From Ptychodera flava (taxonomy: Eukaryota > Hemichordata > Enteropneusta > Ptychoderidae): a stretch of DNA of 64,000 nucleotides. This document shows, in pieces, positions 1 to 11,141 of the stretch. Made by a program: the position numbers and the translations under genes. The notes beneath the pieces were generated by a model, which was not told the origin of the DNA, made no database searches, and saw only the letters and a program-made list of their open reading frames with translations. The stretch covers positions 124,001 to 188,000 of the forward strand of contig NW_027248373.1 of NCBI RefSeq assembly GCF_041260155.1. Reading direction: 5' to 3'. Position 1 is the stretch's first letter. Each line of letters opens with the position of its first letter.

Positions 1-223
1 GTGATGAAGGGTCACCAAGAGATTGCAATGATGCGCTTAGGCCTACTTGTTTCACTAAAAATATGTAGGCTTACTTTCCGTATTAAAAACGACGCACATT
101 TACAATAAGGAAGGATATGGCGTGATCTTTGAACAGCTCAGATCGAGAATTAAGCTGTCTCGTTTGGCATGTAGTTCATGTACATGTTTTTCTACCATTT
201 TATTTTCGAAAACGATACCCTAG

Positions 224-362
224 ACTCTGTGTGGATTGATGCCAATGACAGAGAAACTGAAGGTCACTTCAAACATTCCGATGATTCTGAAATGTGCGTA
301 CAACTGTGGGACATTGGAGAACCAAACGAGCACGGATTTAGCGAAGACTGTGCAGTAATATG
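224..362 (+). CDS. C-type lectin-like domain exon (middle exon)
   Basis: This exon encodes the central part of a CTLD, a fold that often binds sugars with calcium outside the cell. The reading shows VWIDANDRETEG followed by WDIGEPNEHGFSEDC, which are the WIGL-like, WxxGEPN and EDC signatures of the family. The EPN triplet is the one usually tied to mannose-type binding. An AG acceptor lies just before 224 and a GT donor starts at 363, giving a phase 1 entry and phase 2 exit. The CTLD middle exon at 54315-54474 has the same phases. The preceding exon would lie outside the window. A phase-compatible last CTLD exon is at 40613, about 40 kb away; whether the two are joined is not known. It could also be a stranded exon of a decayed gene. 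Confidence 0.8.
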
Positions 363-1648
363 GTAAATTCATACTCTTGCCAGCCTGTAAATCAGGCTTG
401 TTTTTAACAAAGTCATTGTTGAAGGTGGCCAACCTACTTTACTACATGACACCTATATTTAACTTCAGCTTCCATATATTTTTGCTCAACGAAATACATC
501 GGATATAGTTCTGGTGACGGTTCCAAATAAGCGGAATTTTCATATTTTGCCTGAACAATTGGAGGCCTACCACCATCCCTCTATGAACTGTGACTGTGCC
601 CATGGTTTTACAAAATATTGCCCGTCACTCTAAAAGGATACCGTCTCCGACAAAGTCTCTTCATAAAAGTCGGCATTTGAATTTTTAGTTCTGCATCTTT
701 CGATTTTAAACATACACATGAGAAGTGTACGTAGAAAATCGCTTTTCTCTTCGTTTGTACGTAGCATTAGACATTTCAAATTTGGTAACACAAACAATAA
801 CTATATTTCACTGTTGGAAATATTAAAGCTAAAAGCTTATCGTTGCATCAGTAAGAAACAGGCATAGTTGGCATGATATGAATCCGAAATTACATCGGCT
901 TAAACGTTTTTAATGAATACATCTGATTTCGTCGCCCAAGAAGCAACGATTCACGACCGATCGAATACCCTTTCCAAATTACGTTAAATGAGATAGCTCC
1001 TATAATGTTATGATAATAAGGGTCTGTAATACGAGCTCTTAAAAATTATCGCATTGGAGCCATCAAATATGTATTTAATCACATATTATTTCTACATACT
1101 TATATTATAAATTATCATTTATATAGCAGTGAGCAGAAATTCTTTTTGTGTGAAACAAAAGCAATGATGTGTAGGATGACGGTGATTCAATGTAAATTTA
1201 CAGTCCTTTTTCCGTGGTCAATATTGAGCTTCGGCGTGTCTGTTTGTGTCATGACAGCTTTTCAGCACACAGATTTAGATTTGGTGGACATGGCCTATTT
1301 GGGCCAAATCGACCATACCAACTACGTCTACTAAAATTCATGAGTTTACTTTCCTTGTTTACGCAAACAGATTATCCATTTCAAATCTAGGGAATGGCTA
1401 TTAAATCAGGTTACAGCCCCCTTATGTGGGCCGTGAATTCAGATTACTTTTTGTGTGGAGCTAGCTCCATGCTGTTTATAAGACAGTTGCGATTCTGAAT
1501 AAAGCAAGACAAAGTTGTAGGTTTCACTAATTTCCCTACAATTACAACACTAACGTTCAGGGAAAACTATGCAAACCTAGGAAAGCCGTTTCTAATGACA
1601 TTCGAAACACAATGAGCATGCAATGACCAAGATATTCAACAATCCTTG
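363..1648. other. Stretch without a recognisable gene
   Basis: I see no convincing coding region here. The only notable points are a perfect 14-bp palindrome, TGGAGCTAGCTCCA, at 1456-1469 and an AATAAA at 1498-1503, so a gene or solo-repeat 3' end is possible but unproven. Short open frames here have no recognisable motif. Confidence 0.5.
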
Positions 1649-2077
1649 ATATAGTATTTAAAGCCTCATCACTCCGCTCAAGGATATTTCTATTGTTAAG
1701 GATTGGGATCGAGATGTTCATTGTGGTAATCCTTAAGCGAAGTGTTCCCATAGGTCGGGTGGGTGGGAGGGGAAATTAAAGGCCATTCTTCATCGAACGC
1801 CTATCCCTGGTACTCTCTTTTCATTGGACAGTGTTTAGCTGCTCAGAGTGCCCTGTCGCTTTCCTTACTCTCTATCCTCTATTCCTGGGCAAGGTTTGAC
1901 ACTGTGTCTTTGTTTCACCTGATTATATACCTTGCTTATGAATATTAATGATATATTTGCATATTGCGGATGTATATCGCTCCGTGATGAGGCTTTGAAT
2001 AATATAGTATTTAAAGCCTCATCACTCCGCTCAAGGATATTTCTATTGTTAAGGATTGGGATCGAGATGTTCATTGT
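1649..2077. repeat. Left A-linker-B-A split direct repeats of element 1
   Basis: Unit A occupies 1649-1724 and again 2002-2077. Unit B occupies 1882-2001, and its last bases directly abut the second A. The B-A junction is near-palindromic, with GAGGCTTT facing AAAGCCTC. This composite block corresponds to the internal junction used by DIRS-like elements to regenerate their ends. Confidence 0.88.
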
Positions 2078-2366
2078 TCCCATCCCTGCTGTCGTTTTCC
2101 ATTTTTTCACCCATTACTTCTTTCTCCAATCCTCCAAATCTTACACCATGCATTTCAATTTCCTCACACTTCATCCCATACCTTCACTAAAGACTCACTC
2201 CTTAACTCAAAGCTCATTTCGCATAGCTGGTCTTAACCTAAACGCCTTATCATATAAAGTATTATCCATATGCATAAAACGTTGCCCAAAAATTTTTAAT
2301 CACTTTATTGCGATTATCCAAGACATAATTACATTTATGCTTTCTCTCATGTTGTGTTTACTAACA

Positions 2367-3612
2367 TCATGTATTTGGGTGGAAAGCCACCGTAAACCCA
2401 GTGAGCTTGTCCATATTTTCGTAAACAGTTGTTTCGGGGACACTATCGACTACTTCCCTCATTTTATTAGCAGCAGTTCCTACCCCCGACACTGTTAGCA
2501 ATTTAGTATAATGATTTGCTGATGCCTCTGATCGCCAGCCAATGTGGTCCATAACCTGCTGTATACTAGCACCAGTGAGAGACATGGTTATGGCGCACGC
2601 ACTTCTAAGGCTGTGCGGCGTTTCACCCTCATCCATATTCAACTCTTGAAGGTATGACTTCAATCTTTGATACATAAGTTGAGATGATAGGGGCTTGTTT
2701 TCTACTTGCCCTGCAGGGGTTGTTGGTCGAAAAAGGTACCTGTGTTCAATGAGATGCCTAGTGTTCCCGCAAGATCGACATATTGTTCTAAGGTATTGAT
2801 TGGACAAATTCGAATGTTCCGACATCTCTTTATGGCAAACATATTCGTCCCAGCTCCCCGTAAAGTCTTTCCAAACGTATGGTTGAAGATCATGCCCGAA
2901 TTATCTGGAAAACGCAGAATTTCTTGTGTTTTAATTTGCCCCAAATCACCCGCTCTATCACCCGAAAAAAATAATATTTTCAGAAAAGCGAGATCCCTCG
3001 CAAACATATAGAGGTGTGCCGCTGATGGCGCTGTTTTCATCTTCTCGAGAATGTAGTCAAACACACTTTCCATCTTGGGCCAGAACAGTGGTTTGCTTGC
3101 TTTCCGGTTATGTGGGCTTTAGCCTGTTCTTCTTGCATCTTTTTTACATATCTTTGAACCATTATAGAGGTAGCCGGATTATCCGCGCCGCCTTTACCTT
3201 CTCTTCGCATAGCCTGATAAAAGGAGGATAATTTAGATACAATGTTTTTCACTGTACCAGCCCTCAGTCGTTTTGGGCATCCACACGAAACATGGCCGAA
3301 CCGCCCTAGAAACTGACAATTGTAGCGGTGGACTTGCGTCCTAGAGTCCTTGTCTTTGAACACAAGAAACCGCACTACATCCTGTGGACTCGCCGAAACA
3401 ACAGATTTTGGTGTGGGTAGACTCTTTAAAAATGACTCAAATTGCTGAATAAGTCTGTCTTTCTGAGTCTCATAGGCAGACTTTTCTCCCAGTAAGTCGT
3501 TAATACGTTGATCAATGTCCTCCACATTAATAGGCTGATCATCCTCTGTGTCTCGTGTCCTCATAATAGCTGACCCGCACATTCTACATGATTTTAGAAG
3601 GGGGTGATTCAT
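2367..3612 (-). CDS. Tyrosine recombinase of element 1 (fossil)
   Basis: In DIRS-type elements this enzyme inserts the circular cDNA. The first conserved arginine is seen in FFSGDRAGDLGQ, then HSLRSACAITMS gives the H-x-x-R pair, DHIGWRSE the following box, and ANHYTKL the catalytic tyrosine. A Cys-pair motif, CRMCG, lies near the amino end. The matching region of element 2 (9630-10880) is clearly related. It sits last in the element, after RT, as the family requires. The gene looks broken. Confidence 0.85.
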
Positions 3613-3986
3613 ACTTCCACATATCCAGCATATCTACGTACAAGAAATCAAAGGAACGTCCTCAGATGATAAACAATTTTAATTCTTAATATCGTTTTCT
3701 GCTATACAGAATACAATTACATTCTACAGTAGAGAAGCTAGTTGCTTCTTCATGTATCGCCATAACCAATAACTTATCCAACAATAAAGACCCTTGTCTA
3801 TTTAGAGGGGTTCAATACTGCTCGAAAGACATTACATATAAATCACAAGGAAGTGAACAATCAACATATCCTTTACGCGAGGGGGCCATTATGACATTTC
3901 TGTCTCCTCGGTTTGCCAACTTTTCTACCCTTCCCCGTGACATCTTACCAGTGGCCAATAAGATTGTAAGAAACGATATCGTGGTA

Positions 3987-6118
3987 CTATAACCGTAGCC
4001 TTAAGTTTGCTCTTAATGATATGCCTAAGTACTGCTGGTACAACATGAATGGTGGGTACACATAAATGTGTTCACACTGATCAAAATTGTGCTGGAAGAA
4101 ATTTGTTCCTATACATCCAATTTGGCCAAATTGAGACACATATCTTGGCAATTTCCTATTGGAATAATTTGCCATAGCATCTACCTGGTGCGGGCCAAAC
4201 TCTTTGTTTACCCAGCCCCATGCTGCGTCCGACAACATCGCATTACTTAGCGAAGTGTCTCGTGACTGCGCATCGGCTTCATTATCAATGGATGCTACAT
4301 GTGTCATTGTGAGACGTATATTATTATCAAAACAAAAATTGAATATACGTTTTAATGCCTCATTCAGCTCATACGCTCGTGCCCCAGGGACGCCATCGTT
4401 CCATGACTGCACAACAGGCAATGCGTCGACACACGCATCTACCCTCCTATCACTGATATACTGCTTAATCGCCATGAGTGCTCTGAAGACAGCCTCTGCC
4501 TCTTTCCTAACTATTGGCTCATCTTTCCAGTCGTTCTCCCACATATCTCCTACCTCTATCTTCCTACCATCTAAATGTGTGACTGCACCCCATTTATATG
4601 CACTGGAATCTGTGAATATTTTAACGCCGATGTGGCCCTCAGCCGGCCACTTAAATTCTCCCGACTTTTTAATTATACTTTTCCACTGCTCGATTTCCTG
4701 CTTAAGCAGTCCCCGCACTGGTATCAGCATCTTAGCATCTCTTTCGGCTTTAGTGCAGGCAAAAGCCATCTGCCTTATATACAGCCGAGCGCACGGTATA
4801 GCAAGAGCAAAAGAGACACACTTCCCCATGATTCTTTGAACGACGGACAATGGTACTGCCCGTTGCGACAATGTGCTATCTATTATCTCCAAGAATTTAA
4901 CTTTCTTTGCATCAGGAATAGCAAAAGACTGTGATTCTGAATTGACAGTGAACCCTAACATGACTAATGACTTTGTTGGATGCAGAACACTTTTCTCTAT
5001 AGCCAAAAAATAACCAGCCCGTATCACTAATCTGCATAATATGTAGGCTGCGCTTGCGCACGTTGTAACTGGTCCCATGTGTTAGACTTACAACCTTCCC
5101 GTGGTGTCAAACCTCCCCCATGCCTGTCGTCAATATATTGGATGCACGGGACTCCTAGTGACCTAGCATAATTGGTCACACAATACCCAATGGTATGGTA
5201 TATATAAGCAGATAGTTTCCAACCAAATGGCAAAGTGTTATTAACATACCATACACCCGCCCACTCAAAACCTACATACGTTCTTTCTGACGGTTTAATC
5301 AGAATGTGGTCATAACCACTCTTGTCGTCACACTTGAAATGATAATCATTATGTTCTACATATCTGGCGACTTCTATCAGCGTGTCCAACTTGAAAGGCA
5401 TACTTTTAATCCATAAATTTAGATACCTCATGTCTATACACATTCTCGGCTTAGTGGGTTCCACGGTAATCGGCATAACTACGTGAGGCGGCGGGTCTCG
5501 CCCAACAATGCCCCAAACTGAGACTGCCCCTGATCTTATTCTATCAGATACAGTTTTTGCTATGAAAACACCAAATTTACTACAAACTGCATTGTTATAA
5601 AATTTTCTAGGTGGTGGCAACTCGTGGTCATATGACATGCCTTTGAACCGTCCCTTAAAATGTACAAAGTAGTCCGATATGCTGATTTTGTGTTTTATCC
5701 AGTTCAAGATTTCCGCTTTATTACCAACAAGTTCGGCCAGCTCATCCCAAGTCTCCAAGTTTTTGTGTATTTCGCCCGCTATAAACTCATTCGGGTTTCT
5801 AAAGAACAGATCATCGGGTGTTGCAAAGTTGTCTCCATTGGCCACCATTTCAACACAAGGTAGTTTGCTAGCTTGGTCCTGCCGAGGGGCGCCCCCTAGG
5901 GTCACCCAGCCATAGCTGAGACGTTTTGGTACATCTAGGTTCACAGTGTATTCCATCTCCCAGTCAGGTACATGGAACTGAAAGTCGACATTACATACAG
6001 GATAATTACTCTCAACATCTCTCACAAGGGGGCGCCCCTGGACAGGACCGTGCGAATGGCAGGTTGCAGAAAGCAAAGGGCCTATTTGAGGCCCCCCTGT
6101 CAGGGTGCAGCTATACAA
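3987..6118 (-). CDS. Reverse transcriptase and RNase H of element 1 (fossil)
   Basis: RT motifs appear in order: KPRMCIDMRYLN, DDKSGYDH, LPFGWKLSAY and the active-site box QYIDDRHGG. The following part contains RNase H-like residues such as IFTDSSAYKWGAV, then VDALPVVQSWNDG and DAQSRDTS. Order and spacing fit DIRS-type pol. A conserved acceptor-like TTTCAG precedes the FHVPDWE segment near 6000, and element 2 has the same signal. The region is broken. Confidence 0.85.
6041..6101 (-). other. Conserved multi-stem segment between gag and RT (candidate RNA structure)
   Basis: Three pairings can be drawn: GACAGG (6041-6046) with CCTGTC (6096-6101), TTGC (6064-6067) with GCAA (6073-6076), and GGGCCT (6078-6083) with AGGCCC (6089-6094). 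Element 2 has the same 61 bp at 14974-15034. By eye there are four base differences, all outside the stems. The segment is also open in the minus-strand frame, so part of the conservation may come from coding. Confidence 0.45.
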
Positions 6119-6235
6119 ATAAACGAGATGTGACTCATCATTTCAATTTCATACACCTTTTAATGATCCATCCTGCTACACAAAATTACAGGTGCCAAGA
6201 TAGACATTAACTTCCTAGCTGCTCGTTACAACTAA

Positions 6236-6721
6236 CTAATTTTCGTTAGCTTTGGTATTACATTCTCTCGCAAAGTGTCCCATCTTTCCACACTCGTAAC
6301 ATCTCAAAAACTTTTTGGAACGTCGAGTTCCGAAAGTCGCCCGCCTATCCGGATATGGTCGAAATCTAGAGTTGTTACTGTTGCTCGTGCTATTCTTTAT
6401 AAATTTAGCAACCTTTGATGCGATTTCCTCTTCCTCTTTATTCCCTAATAATAACACAATTAGGCGACCAGCATCATTGCCAAAATCGTTGGCCTCAAAT
6501 TGCGATAATACAGCCCTAAAACGGGCCAACTTAGAGTGAGCTGATCTTGTTGCCCTATCTACGAGTGTTCTAAGAGCATTCAATATTTGCTGTCTGGACA
6601 CAAACGCTGGCATCTGCGCTATCTCCATTAACTTTTGAAGGGCTTCTTCTACTGTGGCTGTCCCCGCCATCTTTTCCATATTCTCTACCTTCTTCATGAT
6701 CTGTCCAATTTGATCTTTCAT
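6236..6721 (-). CDS. Gag-like protein, main exon, with CCHC zinc knuckle, element 1 (fossil)
   Basis: The frame contains a helical amino-terminal stretch (MKDQIGQIMKKVENMEK) and a basic tail with the retroviral-type zinc knuckle CYECGKMGHFAREC near the carboxyl end, which binds nucleic acid. An AG acceptor (minus strand CTTTCAG) stands just before the ATG at 6721. Element 2 has the same acceptor at the same place, before 18476. A short first exon lies at 7827-8056. Confidence 0.8.
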   Translation of the reverse strand: MKDQIGQIMKKVENMEKMAGTATVEEALQKLMEIAQMPAFVSRQQILNALRTLVDRATRSAHSKLARFRAVLSQFEANDFGNDAGRLIVLLLGNKEEEEIASKVAKFIKNSTSNSNNSRFRPYPDRRATFGTRRSKKFLRCYECGKMGHFARECNTKANEN

Positions 6722-6929
6722 CTGAAAGATACACACAAAGGGGAAGGTAATCAAATGAAGCATAGTTCACAAATCACCGACCCTCATCAACTTTTACATA
6801 ACAATGACTACAGCCGTCACCAGCCATGACATCTGCGCACAATCAGCATGCAACTTTCTGAGTAAAGTATGGGCCAGCATTATGCAATAACCACGCCCCG
6901 GAACCACGCCTTCGTGAGGCTCTCGATAA

Positions 6930-7335
6930 TTTTTTTTTTTTTTTTTTTTTTTTTTTCTCTTCTTCTTCTTTTTTTTCATACATCCGGTGCCCTTCATTTT
7001 GGCACTCTTTCATTACTAATCTATTATGTCCTCTGATACACCTCATTCATTTGTCCACAATTTCGGTGCCCTTCACATGTATACACGTTGCCTTTATCAA
7101 TACCCACAGGTGCCCCATGAATCGGCACTCATTTTCCTTATCCATTCTCCGTGCTCTCCAATTTCTCCATTAATACCTTATCAATACTCGGTGCTCTCCA
7201 AGCACTCGTTCTCCCTTGTCATATTCTATACTTCTCCACCCTTTGGCACTCTTTTACTATATCGATACCTACGGTGCTCCGCCAATAGCACTATTCCTCC
7301 TTGTCATTACTTGGTGCCCTCCAGTTTAGCACTCC
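6930..7335. repeat. Hairpin array in the gag spacer of element 1
   Basis: After a T run (6930-6957), a degenerate repeat carries short hairpins: GTGCC/GGCAC at 6987-7005 and 7110-7128, GTGCT/AGCAC at 7191-7205 and 7274-7291, and GTGCC/AGCAC at 7314-7332. The spacing is irregular, about 40-120 bp, with some half-units between. The last stem position changes as a pair (C-G to T-A) in two units. It lies between the two gag exons. Confidence 0.7.
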
Positions 7336-7826
7336 CCGCACGTTATACACCCGCTCCATCCTGAAGATGGTGCTGTACTCCAGCGTTCCTTACGGCAGTA
7401 AATTAAAATTAAGTGGGAGTGTGTGCGCGCGTGCTCGTGTGAGTGTGGGAGTGTCTATTAAAAATAAAACATGAAAAAAAAAGAATGTGGCATCAAATCC
7501 ATAGGAATGCAGCCTAACCAATAGCAAAGTACAGTGTTTTAGGGTAAAATAGCAAGTCGCCGAATGCAAAATCTAGCAGCAACCCCAAGCAGAAAGCTTT
7601 TGAAACATACGCAACAAAGAGTCCTACCCGCAGGCACAAACATTTACACATTATTCAACCTGCACCTGTCCCACATACAGGTGTGACCTTTCAATAAATT
7701 CCATAAACGACACCCAGCCCCTACAAATTCTAATCCCCACATACAGACATTTTGAAGAATGGTTCAGTGAACGGTGACTATCGATACAAAATGGTACCCT
7801 CTTGCAAAATACAATATGCTGCATAC

Positions 7827-8056
7827 CTGCGACGGAGCATTGTCAGAATTCTGGTTATCAGCAGACGTAGCTGCAACCGGTGGTTGTGAAGCACCCCTTC
7901 CTGCCCCAGTAGATGCATGCTGTTGAGCTGTCGAGGTCCGTGCTTGTGCTTGGCCAGTGCCTGGAGCAGTGGTTGGTGTGTGGGCTTGCACAAAAGTAGC
8001 ACCCGCAGCCGTCACGTTGGAGGTCGTGGTAGTAGTATCTTGCCGAGCAGCTTCCA
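7827..8056 (-). CDS. Short first gag exon of element 1 (fossil)
   Basis: The frame starts MEAARQDTTTTTS and is rich in Thr, Ala, Gln and Ser, with low-complexity composition. It ends at a donor-like GCAG|GTATGC at 7827/7826. The counterpart in element 2 (19568-19795) starts MEAATTTTSTTR, shares the segment FVQAH and ends with the same donor. The ATG lies just inside the terminal B unit. Introns have been reported in some DIRS-like elements. Confidence 0.6.
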
Positions 8057-8069
8057 TGTCTCTATCTCG

Positions 8070-8189
8070 TTCCTGGGCAAGGTTTGACACTGTGTCTTTG
8101 TTTCACCTGATTATATACCTTGCTTATGAATATTAATGATATATTTGCATATTGCGGATGTATATCGCTCCGTGATGAGGCTTTGAATA
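8070..8189. repeat. Right terminal B unit of element 1
   Basis: This 120-bp unit appears identical to 1882-2001. It ends with GATGAGGCTTTGAATA, which is the inverted partner of the AAAGCCTCATC at the far end of the element. Confidence 0.88.
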
Positions 8190-8810
8190 GTTTGAATCTT
8201 ATCCTCCAACATGGAGGTACTAGCTCCAGTCCTGGCTCCATAACTTACCATGGAGGTAACAGGGAACTTCTACCTCTTTGGACTGACGTACGCGTGACCT
8301 AAAAAAGCCACGGAGGTGGCTTTATTTAAATTTTCTGTAATTTTAATTTCATTATATAATTTTCTGCCACGGTATCAACCGATGCGCGATGGTCAGCTCT
8401 TAGCCCCACGGCCGGTATGATTCAAGAGTACTCGACTATGACTACACCGTAGCCGTATTATAGTCCTGCTACGCAGAGCGGAGTCGCGGGTGTGTAGACG
8501 CCAAAGAAGTAGCCGAGACCCTTCTTTTGTTGTACACATGGTCTTTGGTCCCATTTGTGTTCGTCCACAGTGTTTACCTCTATTGTGGTGCAGGGTAACA
8601 TAGTGAACGGAACATGTACACAAAGGTCCGCACAGCATCGTACTTATGGAGCACCACTGCAGAAAAGCATGATACCTAAGTTTTTTCTCTATAGAGAGGG
8701 ATTAAATGCATACAATTAGCAACTTTTTAGAGAACACAAACTGACCCTTAAGCTTTTCCTCTAGCATTAACAATATATGTACTTTGTACGCACAGACCTT
8801 GTCCGTGATG
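8190..8810. other. Spacer between the two DIRS-like elements
   Basis: This 621-bp stretch has no recognisable gene. It contains a short stem, GCCAC-GGAG-GTGGC, near 8308-8321, followed by an AT-rich run, and repeated CATGGAGGTA motifs near 8210 and 8249. Short minus-strand open frames here have no recognised motif. Confidence 0.5.
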
Positions 8811-9216
8811 ATATAATATTTAAAGCCTCATCACTCCACTCAAGGATTATCCTATTGTTTAAGTATTGGGATCGGGATGTTCATTGTGGAAATCCAGAAG
8901 CGAAGTGGTTAAGACATTCAAGGCGAGGGTGGGTGGGTGGGAAATTTTGACCCACCTATGCCATGAACATACATTCCACCTGATCAGCAATACCCCTAAA
9001 TTGTTCGCAGTTCTTGCCCTCTTCCTCGTGCCTAGCCAAGGAATGACACTGTATCTTGTCTTCACTTAGCTTTTATATACTTCATGAATATTAATGAGAT
9101 ATCGCGGATGTATTTCGCTCAGTAATGAGGCTTTGAATAATATAATATTTAAAGCCTCATCACTCCGCTCAAGGATTATCCTATTGTTTAAGTATTGGGA
9201 TCGGGATGTTCATTGT
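8811..9216. repeat. Left A-linker-B-A split direct repeats of element 2
   Basis: The A-linker-B-A layout is the same as in element 1. A copies are at 8811-8887 and 9140-9216, and B at 9028-9139. Both elements have a TGGGTGGG-rich linker after the first A, so the linker is part of the family. Confidence 0.87.
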
Positions 9217-9629
9217 TTTCATCTTTGCCACGGTTATAACATTCCAATACTAACTTACATTCCACCCAATCCTCCAAATCTTAAAAAACTTTTCCCTTCA
9301 CTCTCCCACAACTCATCCCCAACCCTATACTTTATACCACACTTCCCAGCGCACCCCATACTCACACCCAAAACATACCAAATATATTATCATACATACA
9401 ACCTTGAGTGCAGTTAATTCATCAAAAACTATATTTTACTTCCTTATATAACCTATACCACTAGGGCTAATACTAAATTATTTTCCACACCAAACAACTT
9501 GTCCATACATGTGACACTCAAATAGGTTATATTCTCCTCTGTCAGTATTCTATATTTTATATATCCTTCCAGTTGAAACTGAGTGTAATGATGTGTAGTG
9601 TTTTTATCCTAAATGTGTTCTATGCAATG

Positions 9630-10880
9630 CTAAAAAGCGACCGTAAACCCAGATAGCTGGTCCATGTCCTCGTAATTATCAGTTTCGACGATGCAGTCTG
9701 TTACTTCTCTAATCTTTTCTGCCGTAGCTCCCGGTGATGACACAGACAGCAATTTAGTGTAATGGTTAGCCATATTCTCTGTTCGCCATCCAACATGGTC
9801 CATCACTTGCTGAATACTAGCCCCAGCTAGAGACATGGTGATGGCACAGGTCACTTCTAATACTATGTGGTGTCTCCCCTTCATCGATGTTTAGTTCTTG
9901 TAGGTATAACTTTAGTCGTTGATAGACAACCTGCGAAGACAGTGATTTATTTTCCACATAGCCATCAGGGGTTGTTGGTCTAAAAAGGAAACCGGTACGC
10001 AATGAGTAATCAAGGGTCTCCGCTAGCTGAACATATTGCTCGAGTGTATTAATTGGACACAGCCTTATATTTTGACATCTTTTAATTGCAAACATATTCG
10101 TTCCGGCTCCACGTAAAGTCTTGCCAAACGTATGATTAAAGATCATGCCCGAATTATCTGGGAAACGGAGCACTTCCTGAGTTTTAACTTGTCCAAGATC
10201 ACCCGCCCTGTCACCTGAGAAGAATAAAATCTTGAAAAAAGCAAGATCCCTCGCATACATATACAGGAGTATCGTTGATGGCGCTGTTACCATCTTATCT
10301 AAGATGTGGTTAAAAACCTTATCTAATTTTGGCCAAAATAATGGTTTGGGTTGTTTGGGCGTAATATTCGCCTTAGCTTGCTCCTCTGATACCTTTTTTA
10401 TATAACGTTGTACCATTATGGAATTTGCTGGATTTTGTGAGTGTTTACATTGATACTGTCGTATAGCTTCATAATAAGCTGACAACTTTGAAACCATATT
10501 CCGAATTGTACCCACTCTCAAGTGCCTTGGGCAGTCACATGGCATATGACCAAAACGACCTAAGTATTCGCAGTCAAATCGATGGACCTGTGTTCTCGCG
10601 TCTTTGTCTTTGAAAACAAGAAAACGAACTACATCTTGCGGACCCGCTAATAGTACTGACGTCGATGTTGGTAAGTTTGCCAAAAACAGTTCGAATTGCT
10701 GGATTAAGCGATCCTTCTGACCTTCATACGCAGATTTTTGGCCCAATAAATCAGAGATACGTTGATCAATCTCATCTAGCTTATGGAATCATTATCAACC
10801 TTAGGCACTGGTGTCGGAATAGCTGATTGACATACGCCACATAACTTGAGGTTAGGTAAATTCAAAGCACCACAAATCCA
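9630..10880 (-). CDS. Tyrosine recombinase of element 2 (fossil)
   Basis: It matches the element 1 recombinase closely: FFSGDRAGDLGQ, the ASIQQVMDHVGWR box and ANHYTKLL with the nucleophilic tyrosine. The amino-terminal half has the same run QDVVRFLVFKDKD. The role is integration of the element. The region is broken. Confidence 0.84.
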
Positions 10881-11141
10881 GCACATCTGTTTACAAAAAA
10901 TAACACACAAAAGATTAAGAAAGAATGTTTTATAACATTTTCAGCATTAATTACATATCATCTCAGAAGTAGTTGCCAGTACATGCAGTGACATTATCCC
11001 TGCAGTACTAGTATAAAATTTACACAACCAAAGATTATCACAATACAGACAGCTATAAGTAAAGTTTCAATCTGTTCACTATAATCCCTTATATGAAGGT
11101 TCGACAAATCGTAGTACAGTATTATGAATACTCAAATGAGA

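Larger units (their letters stand above)
1649..8189 (-). mobile_element. DIRS/PAT-type tyrosine-recombinase retrotransposon, element 1 (fossil)
   Basis: The element reads on the minus strand: terminal segment, gag region, RT plus RNase H, tyrosine recombinase, then a composite repeat block. The ends carry split direct repeats: a 76-bp A unit (1649-1724 and 2002-2077) and a 120-bp B unit (1882-2001 and 8070-8189), in the order A-B-A ... B typical of PAT/Ngaro-type elements. The outer ends also share a short inverted motif, GATGAGGCTTT against AAAGCCTCATC. The A copies and the B copies look identical by eye, so insertion was recent. The coding regions are broken, with a few breaks. No target duplication was seen, as expected for recombinase-mediated insertion. 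Confidence 0.88.

Noticed and set aside
1381-1560. Possible solo LTR end (AATAAA near 1498, sequence with TATAAGACAG)
   Set aside because: No second copy in the window and no recognisable ends, so it cannot be supported.
1932-2498. Plus-strand frame of 188 codons
   Set aside because: It runs through the terminal B-A repeats and antisense to the recombinase; no protein motif.
4204-4934. Plus-strand frames of 119 and 211 codons
   Set aside because: Antisense to the RNase H region of element 1, whose minus-strand frame has clear motifs.
8300-8330. Terminator-like stem GCCAC-GGAG-GTGGC followed by T-rich sequence
   Set aside because: The context is eukaryotic and no gene ends here; one weak 5-bp stem is likely by chance.
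9028-9139. Reading the B units as classical long terminal repeats
   Set aside because: The A-B-A ... B order and the tyrosine recombinase fit split direct repeats of PAT-type elements; no integrase or TG...CA ends.
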